A stretch of DNA of 64,000 bases from Muricea muricata (taxonomy: Eukaryota > Cnidaria > Anthozoa > Malacalcyonacea > Plexauridae): NCBI GenBank assembly GCA_963855995.1, contig OY979717.1:5253428-5317427 (forward strand), in the 5' to 3' direction. The position numbers were made by a program, and so were the translations under genes. Shown in pieces: positions 1 to 10,377 of this stretch; position 1 is the first letter of the stretch; every line of letters begins with the position of its first letter. The notes beneath the pieces were generated by a model. The model saw only the letters and a program-made list of their open reading frames with translations. It made no database searches and was not told the origin of the DNA.

Positions 1-1160
1 GCAGAAACGCCTTTCGAATGTCAGCGGTTACTACGACTGGGTAGGCTCGTTGCTGTACCAAAACGTCCCAAAGTTTGTTTTGGAGTGAAGGCCCAGGATT
101 CAAACACTCGTTAAGGGATGGTACATCAGCGCTGGCTTTCGCAGAGGCGTCGTACACGATTCTCGTCTTTGTACTCTCGGCACTCTCTTTAACTACTGCC
201 TTGTGTGGGATGTAGAACTCCTTATTGCTGGGAAACTCAGGTGCTCTTTCGACAATACCCTCGCTTAACTGCTCTCGGATAATGGAATCATAATCAGTGG
301 TAAGGCCGTCTCGTTGTAGTCGCTTCGTGAGATGATTCAGACGCCGTAAGCTTCCTTGCTTGTTGTTTGGCAAACTTGCATGCTTCCCTCGCCACGGAAG
401 TCCTGTTTCATACCAGCCCGCTGGATTTCGCATTAGTTGCTCTTTGAATTCGGAGTATACCGTCTCTTGATCGTTGATTGGAGCGTCAGCTAAACCGAGA
501 ATGTCTAATCGACAAAGTTCCTCATAATCTGTCTGGCTTGTTTGAGTTAATAGCATTGTACTTCTATCAAACTCTTTCCCCGGGGACATAATAAACCAGC
601 CCAGTTTAGTATATTCTGCGACCGGTTCGCCGTCCCTACCGACGTGAGGCTTCGTCTCTGTCTTGATTCGAGCGTACTCTCCCCCACTTAACATCACGTG
701 AACTGGGAAACTGGCTTTTTTGTCGTCGTCGCTAATTTTTACGTCGCTGAGGTGTGCATAACGCGCAATTATCGCTTCGTAATTGGGATTGTCTATCGCT
801 AATAGTTTATCTTTATGTACTTTGGTTAATTTTACATCCATCTGGTGTTTGTTGTCAATGGATGTCATCACTGTCTCATACGTTTCGAATCTTTCGACAC
901 AGGATCCCATTAACATGTCAACGCGTTTCGTCTTTACTTCGCAAGGTTTCAGATGTAACATGTCAATTAATTTAGCGGAAGCGTACGAGCTACCGGCGCC
1001 AGAGTCTATTAGTGCTCTCACGGTAATCCCATTAACCTTGACCAACACCACCGGAAACAATCCTTCTCCAGTTACGCTCGCAGACAAAAGCTTTTTAGGT
1101 TCTTCATTTCGGTCGCATATCGAGGTGTGATGGCGCTTTTTGCAAATGAGGCACTTCGAC
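1..1160 (-). CDS. BEL/Pao retrotransposon pol, protease and start of reverse transcriptase (partial, runs off left edge)
   Basis: Read on the minus strand this frame is open from about 1190 to the window edge. It begins with a cysteine/histidine knuckle (CLICKKRHHTSIC), continues into an aspartic protease active site (LIDSGAGSS near 1010-1035) typical of BEL/Pao DUF1758 proteases, then a LGWFIMSP segment, and ends in the N-terminal fingers of a BEL-type reverse transcriptase (KTRIVYDAS, LNECLNPGP, ADIRKAF). The catalytic YVDD box, RNase H and integrase would lie left of base 1. It follows gag 1161-2372 in a different frame: a 4-nt tandem duplication at 1159-1166 puts a TAA between them. No other stop is seen, so this copy looks young. 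Confidence 0.82.
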
Positions 1161-2372
1161 TTACTTGGACCGACAGTCGGCTGCTCGATGTGATGCACCG
1201 GTACAATTGAAACACAAATGACGCTTGGCCAGAATCTGTCTTCGCTCACTCGTCGTTGTCACTTTCGTACACCCCCCGGATTTGTGATTGACGTCATCAC
1301 AATAAACGCATCCCTTATTTTGTCGTGCGTGGTAAAATTTGCCAGAGCGTTCGCGCCGTTTATATTCTGGCTCGTCTGTCGCTTTGTTATCAATGGGACT
1401 TCTTCTTGTCCACTGACGCAAAGCCTCCGCTAGGCTGCTATAACCCCAGTTCTCCCAATCTGGATCTGTACGTACTAAATCGCCACGTATGGCAGGTAAT
1501 TTATCGAGTGTCATAGCAACATTTCCTTCGACTTGCTGTAATTTACCCAGTGTCTGAAGTGACTGAACACAGTACATAAGTTTATCGCTGAACTCGTGTA
1601 TTCTCTTCAAGCTGACGTTAGAAATATGAGGCAAATCCATGATTTCTTTCGTGTAGGCTTCTATCACTTCTGATTCTTTGCCATACGTGCTCTTTAGTAT
1701 GCTCTTCGCTCGATTATACCCCTCGGCGGTGAAGGGCAAAGCTTCGATATTTTTCCGTACCTTCTTACACAACAATCCGCGTAGATATGCTAACTTTGAA
1801 GTGGTTGCAATGCTAGTTTTATCTACTATTTCTTCGAATTGCCCCCAGAATCTCAGCCAATCCATGTATGAACCATCGAACTCTGCTATCTCTAGCTTTG
1901 GCAACCTTGTTTGTATACCCACGCTCTCGCTGACATGCGATGTTTTAATCTCTGCGTCACTTTGCTCACTCTGTTGGGCCATTTTAAGTTCTGTTTGAAA
2001 TTTCATTCTGGTCTCGTGCAGCTTTGTCTCGTGTTTAATTTGTTCTTCACGTTGTCTCGTTTCTTCGTCTCGTTCTCGGCTTTCGAGCCATTCTTTTATG
2101 CGTTTAACTTGCATGTCAGCTTCGGTAAACTTTGCGTTGATCCCGTCGTTCCAGCCGTTGATGTCTTCTAAGCTTTCTTTCGCTATTATTTTCTGTTCTT
2201 CCACGGCTCGTCGACAGTCATCTACAGCGGCGATGACCGCTTTCAGAGCCTTGTAGTGTCTCTCGATCGCATCAGGTTGTTCTCCTAGGAGTATGTTGTC
2301 GATTCTAGTCACGTTCAGTTGAAGCAATGTTAGCTTTGTTTCGAGCGATTTTTTCGCTGTTTCTAAATCCAT
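1161..2372 (-). CDS. BEL/Pao retrotransposon gag (DUF1759) with zinc knuckles
   Basis: 403 aa from the only ATG near the start (2372, MDLETAKKSL); the frame stays open upstream to 2423 but without another ATG. The N-terminal third is charged and helical (coiled-coil-like), as in BEL gag. The middle has the DUF1759 signature LPKLEIAEFDGSYMDWLRFW and the segment AYLRGLL. The C-terminus carries two knuckle-like motifs, CVYCDDVNHKSGGC and CFNCTGASHRAADC. The stop TAA falls immediately after the second knuckle, where the family normally continues into the protease in the same frame. I read the stop as the product of a 4-nt duplication rather than a natural gag end, though a programmed +1 shift cannot be excluded. 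It would form the particle that packages the element's RNA. Confidence 0.87.
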   Translation of the reverse strand: MDLETAKKSLETKLTLLQLNVTRIDNILLGEQPDAIERHYKALKAVIAAVDDCRRAVEEQKIIAKESLEDINGWNDGINAKFTEADMQVKRIKEWLESRERDEETRQREEQIKHETKLHETRMKFQTELKMAQQSEQSDAEIKTSHVSESVGIQTRLPKLEIAEFDGSYMDWLRFWGQFEEIVDKTSIATTSKLAYLRGLLCKKVRKNIEALPFTAEGYNRAKSILKSTYGKESEVIEAYTKEIMDLPHISNVSLKRIHEFSDKLMYCVQSLQTLGKLQQVEGNVAMTLDKLPAIRGDLVRTDPDWENWGYSSLAEALRQWTRRSPIDNKATDEPEYKRRERSGKFYHARQNKGCVYCDDVNHKSGGCTKVTTTSERRQILAKRHLCFNCTGASHRAADCRSK

Positions 2373-2649
2373 CACGGATCCCGTCGCGGAGGTGCCACGT
2401 TTAGTGAATATTCTATCTCCCAAGAATCGTAGTCCACTAAAATCACCTTTTTTTTCGAATTTATTTTAAAATAAAACAGTATACAAAAGTAAACCACTCG
2501 CATCGCACAAATCTCGCATCACAACACACCCCAACCCTCGCCTCACACCCAGTATATCTGCCAAGTTATATCTTCCAGATTATATTTCCCTAATCACTCC
2601 ACACCTCATTTCCCTAATCACTCCTCACCAGTCTCCGACACAGGAATGA
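2373..2649 (-). other. Probable leader, primer-binding site and 5' LTR of the BEL/Pao element
   Basis: Between gag and the MITE at 2650 lies AT-rich DNA with no coding frame. On the minus strand a TGG-initial stretch just upstream of gag (about 2430-2440) is a plausible tRNA primer-binding site. The region also holds a short direct repeat (TTTCCCTAATCACTCC at about 2585 and 2611). LTR ends cannot be fixed because the second LTR is outside the window. Confidence 0.35.
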
Positions 2650-2809
2650 GGTCCTTCGTCGTCACGTGCGTATTGTATTTTCACCCAACTAACCAATAGC
2701 AACGTTTTAGAAAATTTAGCCATCCGCGACTTGAACAATAGGGTAATTTAAGAACTCCTATTGGTGGATTTGGCAAAAAAAAACAATACGCACGTGACGA
2801 TGAAGAACC
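2650..2809. mobile_element. 160-bp MITE with terminal inverted repeats
   Basis: The ends are imperfect inverted copies of each other over about 27 bp (GGTCCTTCGTCGTCACGTGC on the left; the complement of CACGTGACGATGAAGAACC on the right). The interior has a second inverted pair around CCAATAG / CTATTGG. No coding capacity. Target duplication not clear, so the superfamily is unassigned. Confidence 0.55.
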
Positions 2810-2829
2810 ATATTATCAGGCTTTAGACC

Positions 2830-3636
2830 AAATCATTCAACAGAAACTGCGCTCCTAAATTGTACAGACCAATGGCTACATAATATGGATAAAGGGTTGG
2901 CAAATGGAGTGCTTTTTCTAGACCTTAAAAAAGCATTCGATACGGTCGATCATTCTATCCTCGAGTGCAATAGCCCTGCTAAGAAAGGCAAAACCATACG
3001 TACCTCACAATGACTTACTCCGTATTTACAATTCCCTGGTAGTTCCTTACTTTTTATATTGTTCGGTAGTTTGGAATGATGGGAGCAAAACAAAATTAGA
3101 TAATTTTTATAAAATGCAAAAGCGAGCTGCTCGTATAATTACCGGATCGAATTACGAAACAAGATCAAAAACAATCTTTCAAAATCTAGGTTGGAATCCA
3201 ATAGAAATTGTTTTGAAAAAAAGAGAACTTTTGCTTACGTTTAAGGCTATCCGCGGAACAGCGCCGAACTGCGTCAGTGATATGTTCTCTTATTGCGAAA
3301 ACGCAAATCACCAAATGCGGAGCAACGGGCGAAAACTAATTCTTGATAAACCCAAAAGATCTTTTATGAAAAAATCATTTTCATATCGAGGAGCTTCCGC
3401 CTGAAATGCACTGCCTAATGAAATCTTAGATATTCATGACCGGCTGTCGATGCGCTCTTTTAAAATTAAACTCGATAATCACTTACATGTCGGTCAAGTA
3501 TCTGAACACACATTGTAAATAAAACTGTAGCCTCTTAATTATCCTGTAAATATTTAATCTTATTTTGATTTATACTTTTTAAAACAACCCCTTTAAAAGC
3601 AGCAGATAAGCTGAAGGGCTATTGTTTGTAAATAAG
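2830..3636 (+). pseudogene. Truncated LINE (non-LTR) reverse transcriptase, internally deleted
   Basis: The left part (about 2840-2960) reads as the LINE reverse transcriptase A box, with LFLDLKKAFDTVDHSIL. After a break, 3114-3404 encodes the C-terminal tail typical of these elements (LQ-KRAARIITGSNYETRSK, then LGWNPIEIVLKKRELLL). The YADD core is missing, so the copy has lost several hundred bases and is dead. It ends in a TAA microsatellite at 3638, the usual 3' tail of this type of LINE, so this is a 3' end. Confidence 0.78.
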
Positions 3637-3637
3637 T

Positions 3638-3667
3638 TTAATAATAATAATAATAATAATAATAATA
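3638..3667 (+). repeat. (TAA)n microsatellite, LINE 3' tail
   Basis: About ten TAA units directly follow the LINE 3' UTR. Confidence 0.85.
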
Positions 3668-4172
3668 TTTTTGAATAAACGTTGACCAACATAAATAATG
3701 AGTAATATTGTTATTCTAATAAGTTTCCAAACCATCTACTCTATTAACTATGGGGGAATTGAATCTTGAGGGTGCATTGCTTTGAATGAGGCAGTAGCAA
3801 ATGTGTTTAATATCGTAATGTAGCCGTCGCATTGTATTCGGAGATTTTGCGAAGGTGTGTATTTTGTTACAGAAATTGAAGATATATTTGTTTTGCAATG
3901 TGGCATATGCGAATATTTTCAGTGAGTAATGAGTATAATAATGGTAATGGTAGTAATGAGTATAAAATATAAAGTGTGATAGTCAAGACCATAACATAGA
4001 CAAATGCTTTGCTTATATTCTGAACTTCGTTATAGTTTATTGGGCAGTGAATAGACTTTGCACGTCGTTAAAAAGAACGAAATGCGCCACGTGCATGTGC
4101 TCATTCCGGCCGAGTGAGCGGCGCCTTATATTAGCAGGCGTCTTGTTTTAAGATTAGTACCTTAGCAGTCAT
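3668..4172. other. No recognisable gene
   Basis: AT-rich sequence with short ORFs only; short near-repeats of TAATGAGTATAA at about 3925-3965. Nothing assignable. Confidence 0.5.
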
Positions 4173-4175
4173 TTA

Positions 4176-4721
4176 GGGCCTGTTCATATGGGAAGAAGTT
4201 ACCTCGGTTAGCGAGAAAATATTTTGTCTCGCCAAATAATTTTGTTCTGTTCATATGGGAAAAGTATCCCGCTTACCTGGTAAAGTTTCTAGCTGTGAGG
4301 TGTATATACTGTGTACATTTGTCTGCATCGAAGTCTAAACCTTTGAATTCCATCTCGATTTGTATGCCTGCAAAAAATCTATCAACTGTTCGACAATCTC
4401 ATCACGGAAATTTTTCGTCAGAGTTTCTACGTTTGCTATTTTGTAAAGTGTCAACAGAAAAGTTGCTGACAGGACAGAAAGTTTTCCCGTAAAGCGGGAA
4501 AGTACTGAACAAGTTGCGTTCATATGGGCCAAATATTTTCCCGTCAACCGAGATCTCGTTTGTCAACAAGCGAAATCTTGGTTAACGGGAAAACGTTTCG
4601 TCTCATATGAACGCAGGGTAACTTTTCATACTATTTTCGTAAGAAAGCGAGATCTCGCTTGCAAACTTGTCGAAATGTTTTCTCGCTAACCGGGAAAACT
4701 TCTTCCCATATGAACAGGCCC
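4176..4721. mobile_element. PIF/Harbinger-type MITE, 546 bp
   Basis: Terminal inverted repeats GGGCCTGTTCATATGGGAAG (left) and its complement at 4697-4721, flanked on both sides by a 3-bp TTA target duplication (4173-4175 and 4722-4724). TTA duplications with G/C-rich ends fit the PIF/Harbinger superfamily. The interior repeats the end motif (TTCATATGGG) in both orientations and has no transposase frame. Confidence 0.7.
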
Positions 4722-4724
4722 TTA

Positions 4725-5185
4725 TAGTTAGCTGCTTTATTAGTCATCTTGAATCAATAACACAATTATATGCAATTCGCATGGCTTTGCTCTGGTGGCC
4801 AGAGTATATACATTATAATTTTTCGTAGCCACGCAAGTTTTGGCCTTTGAAGCGCTATTGTTAGCGGCTACAGCTACGTGGCAGCCGGTCCGAGTTTGAA
4901 AAGAAAATTAAATTCTCCACACTTGGTCCTCCATACATATTTATTATGTACCCACACGTCAGCGTGCTGTTCCACTCTAGTGCGAACGAAACATGAAACT
5001 GAGACGTTTGATTTGGTTGTTCGTTACGCTATGCCATATTCATGCCGCTATATAAACTACGATAACGGTTTTTGCCGCAAATTGTCACTGTAACATAGAT
5101 TTACTTAATTGTAAATTCTCGGGGCTGCGATTGATCTAAACTGTTCATCAAACAAAATAGATGTGTATTAACACAAAACAAATAA
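4725..5185. other. No recognisable gene
   Basis: Anonymous sequence; the only short frames lack any family motif. Confidence 0.45.
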
Positions 5186-5539
5186 TTATATCTGTCTTAC
5201 ATCTCCAGTTTCGCCGCCTTTTACCACCACTCTTCTGTATTTTGGTAAATCTTCCTCGATAGGAAAGATAGGTTCCCAATCTAGTGCACGCTTTGCTGCA
5301 AGTTTAGATTCTTGTACGACTTTGCTGTGTTCTGCTATGATCTCAGCTTTCTTCTGATCACTGCCTACTATAGGTTTAGCGGACTGTCGTAGCTGTGACT
5401 TCTTGTCCGGCCAAGACTGGATATTTTTACCAGTTTGTTTTTGCAAGGCCAGAAACTTTGCTCTCAACCGCTTTCTCCTAGCGAGTTTTGCTTCTTGGTT
5501 GTTGGGCATCATGATATTTGTCTTTTCTATAAGGAACAA
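5186..5539 (-). CDS. Hypothetical 117-aa basic ORF
   Basis: A single uninterrupted frame, rich in Lys, Arg, Glu and Gln (NQEAKLARRKRLRAKFLALQ near the start; KYRRVVVKGGETGDV at the end). The composition looks more like a real protein than a chance frame, with a highly basic helix around residues 17-35. Two further in-frame Met codons at residues 10-11 are alternative starts. No signal peptide, membrane segment or known domain is visible. It may be a small conserved gene, the last exon of a larger one, or a transposon accessory ORF; I do not recognise it. Confidence 0.3.
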   Translation of the reverse strand: MFLIEKTNIMMPNNQEAKLARRKRLRAKFLALQKQTGKNIQSWPDKKSQLRQSAKPIVGSDQKKAEIIAEHSKVVQESKLAAKRALDWEPIFPIEEDLPKYRRVVVKGGETGDVRQI

Positions 5540-6555
5540 CGCACACAGGCAATATCTGGATGAGTGAAATTATTAAATCGACACATACAATTGTAAATGA
5601 ACTGTAAACAGATGCGCGCACAACTCTTGTAGGTGTGCTGCACGTAAATAACGCCAATGTCTGTTGACTGCTGCGAGTCAAAAATTTCCTTTGACGAGAT
5701 ATTCGATCGCTTCTACAAACGAGATAGTAATCTACGAGGCAAATTCAGATAACTTACCGCTTAGAAATGGCCTGTATCACTGATGTTTGCTTGAACTTCG
5801 CTGCAGCAGTAGAGAAAACCTGTGAAGTGTGGACTTCCAACTATTTATATCGTTCTATCGACAAAGGTTTAGGCCACGACTAAAGTGGAGCCGGAGTATG
5901 GAAGCTGCAGGGGGGATTACTTTTAAGCCATATAATTGACAATAGTTCTGGTATTGTAAAGGTACGAATAATTAAGGGAAATATATACAGTAGATTAAGA
6001 GCAAGAAGGCTTTTATCATGCCGATGACACACATTACAAAAGAAAGGCTAATATTAGAGTGTCCAACGCATAATACAGAGTCGAGTTTACTACGCATAAT
6101 TATCTTGGTACATATATAGTTATCTTAGTTTATTGTGTAGTTTATATATGCATTTATATGCCGTTTGTGAGTAGTTTATATGTTTCTTTTTTATGCCAAG
6201 TAACTCACTAGCTACACTCTAGGAAAATGAGAGATGCAGCTACATGCATACAACTACCAGTGCGACAGAGCCTTCTCAGTAAAAGACACTCTGAACTGTC
6301 ATGAAAAGAAAGATAGCCACTGCATGTAGGCTAACCTGTATCAAATAGGCCTATGTATCTAGTAATAGTAGTAGTAAACTAACGATAGCTATTTCATCAG
6401 GTATCTGGTTTTATAGACGTTCAGCTCTTTTATAGCACAAACTTTGTTTTAGAAATTCTGTTGGTGGCATTGCCGCATTGGCACATGAATTCTAATTGTA
6501 GAAGAGCGTCTGCTGCAATAATCATTAATTTCGCTAACGTTTTAAATACTATATT
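5540..6555. other. No gene; contains a half-copy of the GCTCCGG-bordered repeat
   Basis: About 5890-6030 (GGAGCCGGAGTATGGAAGC, a G-run, then AT-rich sequence ending AGAGCAAGAAGGC) resembles one arm of the foldback repeat at 6556-6905. The rest is anonymous. Confidence 0.45.
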
Positions 6556-6905
6556 TACTCTATCATAAAAGTCTTGCTCTGTATTTACTCACTGTTTATT
6601 TGGGTCTACATCACCAAATACATTATCAACTATGTGGCCTAAAAATCCCCCCCCCCCTGCAAGCTTGCCTGGCTCCGGCTCCAGCACCCTCTCCGTGTAT
6701 CGCTTTTTAGTAATGACCATGCGAGATGGCCACACTAAAAAAGCGATACAACGAGCCGGAGTTGGAGCCTTGTAAGTTTGTAGGGGGGAAATGAACATTT
6801 TAGGCGATAAAATGTATTTGGTAATGTAAAGATACAGTATATAGAGAAAGACTTCAGGACAGAATATATAGAGCAAGACATTTTTAATGGAGTAAATATA
6901 TATGG
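6556..6905. repeat. Foldback (palindromic) repeat
   Basis: Left and right halves are diverged inverted copies: TATCGCTTTTTAGT (about 6698) pairs with ACTAAAAAAGCGATA (about 6735), CTCCGGCTCCAG pairs with GCCGGAGTTGGAG, and the CCCCCCCC run at about 6648 pairs with the GGGGGG run at about 6782. No coding capacity. A third partial copy of the outer arm is at about 7440-7520. Confidence 0.6.
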
Positions 6906-7789
6906 TCTAAGTCTTTGATGGGATTTTTGTGTGATGTTCAGCTATGAATATGTTTTGTGTATATGGTATGTTCTGTTGTAGCCTGTAGCTATGTATTTAT
7001 ATTTGAAATACGAAAATAAGAATAGCATTAGGCGTTTGGATGTATGACGCGCAAACGGAATCAAGTTTAGTACTCAAAATTATTTCGATACGTATTTACT
7101 GATATAGCGTAGTCCACGATATATATTTCTTTATATGCCAAGTATGTAGGTCACGAATTCACGCGTTACCGTTCGTGAATTCGACAAATTGGCATTGCTG
7201 CATGCATACATCTACTATGACTTGGTACATAAACGAATATTAAAGCTCATGTAGCCCACGCTGTATCAAATGAACGAGCCTACGTATCTATCAAATTGAC
7301 TTCGCTTAATAATCAAACGTGGTTTGCTTGCAATGGAGTCGAAATTTATTGTTTAGATGTGTCATATTTTACCTATAAATACAAAGTACAGTATCTTGCT
7401 GTATACATAAAATCATGTATATTGCCAAACATCAAAGCTGAAAGTCTTGCTATAAATACTGCCTTTCTTTACTAATATTCACTCCCCACCCCCCTGCAAA
7501 CTTTCATGGCTCCAGCTCCGATTGTGTTTACCTGACCTTGCTGCAGGGTCAGAAAGACAATGTCATACTGTGTGAATATGATATCGCGACAGACAAATGT
7601 TTTCGGATTCACAAGGAATTTTGTTCACGAGTACTATTAGCGACAGTAGACTGACCGAACATAAGGATACATTTACAGGAAAAAGCAGCGCACATAGTTC
7701 TTGCTTGTTTTTTAGTGTAAACATTTAATTAATCAAAAATAACAGCCATGTCCATATATAGTCATAAACACAGCTACGACAATATTTAC
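6906..7789. other. No gene; partial repeat arm at 7440-7520
   Basis: AT-rich anonymous sequence. The 7440-7520 piece (GAAAGTCTTGCTATAAATAC ... CATGGCTCCAGCTCCG) matches the outer arm of the 6556-6905 foldback. Confidence 0.45.
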
Positions 7790-7821
7790 GATGCCTTAAA
7801 GGGGTAAGGGTAAAACGCGGA

Positions 7822-8000
7822 TACGGACGGACGGACGGATGGGCGGCGGACGGACGGACGGACGGACGGACGGACGGGCAAACGGACGGACGGACGGACG
7901 GACGGACGGATGGGCGGACGGACGGACGGACGGACGGACGGACGGACGGACGGACGGACGGACGGACGGACGGACGGACGGACGGACGGACGGACGGACG
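7822..8000. repeat. (GGAC)n tetranucleotide microsatellite
   Basis: About 175 bp of GGAC units with a few GGGC interruptions. The equivalent array in the other arm (11371-11404) is only about 34 bp. The RPSVRPSV frames through it are chance translations. Confidence 0.95.
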
Positions 8001-8890
8001 AGAGGGTAAAACACGGATATGAGAGTAAAACGCGGATGAGAGGATAACATTGGTAATCATAACATTGGTAATCATCATCATAACATTTTAAGGGGCCGAT
8101 TACATGGACGAGTTGTCCTGCAAACTGAGTTGAACTCGGGCACGGGAGTGATTTTAATCTTGAAATTGTAAACAAATAAAAGTCATTAAACTCAAAATAG
8201 CAAATGAATTATGTTTTATGTTTCAACACACGCTTTAATAACATTTTGGACTGCAAAATTAAAACATTTCACGAAAACCGAAATCGTAAAATTGAAAAGC
8301 AAAAAACCGATCGGGGCCAATAGCTACTAAACAAAATTATCGCGGCTAAAACTTCCTTCCAATACGTAAGGAAGTCATAACATGCAATATACAAACCATT
8401 ATATATTAATAAAAATTTTGCAACGATTTTTCGAGTGTTGTGCATTTTCAATCTATGCGTTTTTTTAAAGACCTCAACCGTAATTAAGACGGCATGACAT
8501 GTAGAACACAAATCTAGGGGGAGGGGAAATGATTGGTTTTCTTGTCACAATGGAAAATGTCTACAGAAATGAGCGCATTACACCCGTTTTCAAAATTATA
8601 ATATCTAATCCCAACTATTGGAATTTAGCGGCTGGCTATGCAAGCACAGTGGACTTGTCGGCTATCGATCGCAAGTGAAATTCCCGAAATGTAGCAAAAT
8701 CTCCCTGTAAAATTAGTTGGATGGAATACACAGCCAAATACTTCTGTAGTTCTGTAATAAATGTCACGTGCAAGTGAAATTCCCGAGATGTAGCAAAATC
8801 TCCCCGTAAAATTAAGTTGGAATAAAAAGCTAAATAATTCTGCGTGTTCATTAAAGTAAAATGTCACTCTTCGGAAACTTGGTGCGGACA

Positions 8891-9014
8891 TAGCCTCCTC
8901 CGCAGGCAACTCTTTGGCATAAATATTTAAAATTTTAAAGTTAAGAATTGTTAGGGATCACTGAGGATAAAAGAGGAACACTAGGGATTCAAGAGTTGCC
9001 TGCGGAGGAGGCTA
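8891..9014. mobile_element. 124-bp MITE with 9-bp target duplication
   Basis: Ends are perfect inverted repeats of at least 23 bp (TAGCCTCCTCCGCAGGCAAC at the left). It is flanked by GTGCGGACA (8882-8890) and GCGCGGACA (9015-9023), an 8/9 match. The right arm has the uninterrupted site (10402-10410), proving a discrete insertion. A 9-bp duplication suggests a Mutator-like origin; an 8-bp hAT duplication is also possible. Confidence 0.8.
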
Positions 9015-9057
9015 GCGCGGACAGACTAAATCCGATTTAGATTTTAGAGAACTGCCT

Positions 9058-9161
9058 ATTTTTTCATACAAAAATTTGGTCGATAAAGAGGAAATTGGAG
9101 TCGGCGCATTTGCGGTTGTTTTCACGGCGAAGCTTCCTGACAAAAGCAAAGTCGTTGTTAA
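9058..9161 (+). pseudogene. Protein-kinase glycine-loop exon fragment (left arm)
   Basis: After a splice acceptor-like TTTTAG at 9052-9057 the frame reads ELPIFSYKNLVDKEE then the nucleotide-binding loop IGVGAFAVVFTAKLP, the G-x-G-x-F-x-x-V signature of kinases. The homology stops at DKSKVV, just before the expected ATP-binding lysine, where the duplication breakpoint lies; a TAG follows a few codons later. It cannot encode a kinase. It is a duplicate of the exon at 10258-10377. Confidence 0.75.
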
Positions 9162-9974
9162 CTAGGGATCCAAGGATAGTGCCAAGTTTCAGAACTCAGA
9201 CAAATGTATAAAAAACTGACACAAATAGAAACAATGAATACAATACATACAGAACAATAAATGTGAAAACTGTGGTCTGCAATTAGAAGGTATATTTTTG
9301 AAAGTTTCAAAGCGTTTCAAGTCAAGCCTTTTGAATATGTAAACATACAATTTCATCGCGTTGTAGGGGTTGAGAGCATTAACTGGACTCTCATTAAGAG
9401 AAATTATAAAGCCACCTCAATTACATGAATCTATGACATCAAAACTTTTTAAGGATTATCGCTCAATGTTTGCATAAACTTGAAAATTTTCAAAATTTTC
9501 CCCTTTGGCTTGCGCAGTTCTACAACGAAATATAGTACTTCCGGTTAATTTTGTTTACCTCAAATAAATACTTCGCACGCTAAGCTTTACTTATCCTTAC
9601 GTCGAAGAATTCGTTATAACTTGTCTATTTTCTTGCATTTTCGATTGAAGCTTTGCAAAAATATTAAGAAAACGACACCGCTTCATATGGTGATATTTTG
9701 AGGAATATACGATAAAGGAATAGCCGAATTATGATAAAATTTTTAGATATTATGTATGTGTACGTTCGCACTAACGACGAGCAGTCGGCAAGCGCCCGCT
9801 ACATTATAATACGCGAAAGATTTCGCTGTATCTTGTTTGTTCTTTATTATTTTTGCATGGAGCTTTGCCAAAATGTAGAGAAAACTACGGCTATTCATTT
9901 TAGAGTAATTTACGGAATATACGACGTAACATAGCGAAAATTTTAGAAGATGAAAACAACTGTTGTTTTGATGC
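9162..9974. other. Spacer of the inverted duplication, left part
   Basis: Not shared with the arms. AT-rich, no gene recognised; presumably intron of the broken kinase locus. Confidence 0.5.
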
Positions 9975-10377
9975 AGGTACTTTAAACCAGACGCTACGTC
10001 AAATGCTGCGTGAATAAATGCTGCAACATTCATCCCATCGCAACTAGACTGTTCGCAAACCGCTAGAAATTCAGCAAGGCTGTGAGTCTGAATATCGCAT
10101 CCAAATGGACTGCAATCAAAATATGCATATTCCAGCAGTAAAAAAAGCTGGTCCGTGCATATCCCCTTAAACTCTACGACATTAGCATCGCGAAGGTTTT
10201 GGAGTAATCGCGCTTCTTTAATTAATAAGAGATTTCTTAGTTTCTTCGTCAGCACTCATCCACTTTCTAACGACTTTGCTTTTGTCAGGAAGCTTCGCCG
10301 TGAAAACAACCGCAAATGCGCCGACGCCAATTTCCTCTTTATCGACCAAATTTTTGTATGAAAAAATAGGCAGTTCT
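9975..10377 (-). pseudogene. Protein-kinase N-lobe fragment, frameshifted and truncated
   Basis: Minus strand, starting after an acceptor-like TTTTAG (complement of 10378-10383). Visible parts in order: IGVGAFAVVFTAKLP (glycine loop), VVRKW (candidate ATP-binding Lys), LIKEARLLQNL (helix C Glu), NVVEFKGIC, FLLLEYAYFD (hinge) and DVASGLKYLHQNN (helix E). The HRD catalytic loop, DFG and C-lobe are absent; sequence after HQNN does not continue the domain, which may be an exon end. A 4-nt tandem duplication (TAAT twice, 10219-10226) introduces a TAA and shifts the frame between the Lys and helix C. The family is tyrosine-kinase-like in appearance but cannot be named. Confidence 0.72.

Larger units (their letters stand above)
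7790..9161 (+). repeat. Left arm of a large inverted duplication
   Basis: Reverse-complement match to 10258-11440 throughout: both arms start from ATGCCTTTAA-type sequence, carry the GGAC microsatellite, a shared block of about 1 kb, and end in the same protein-kinase exon (breakpoint just after AAAGTCGTT). Differences are a much longer microsatellite here, a MITE at 8891-9014 present only here, and an extra segment present only in the right arm near 10830-10905. Confidence 0.88.

Noticed and set aside
7822..8000. Possible CRISPR-like array
   Set aside because: Pure tetranucleotide repeat without spacers, in an animal genome.
7725..8175. Three overlapping RPSVRPSV-repeat frames
   Set aside because: Translations of the GGAC microsatellite in all frames; not genes.
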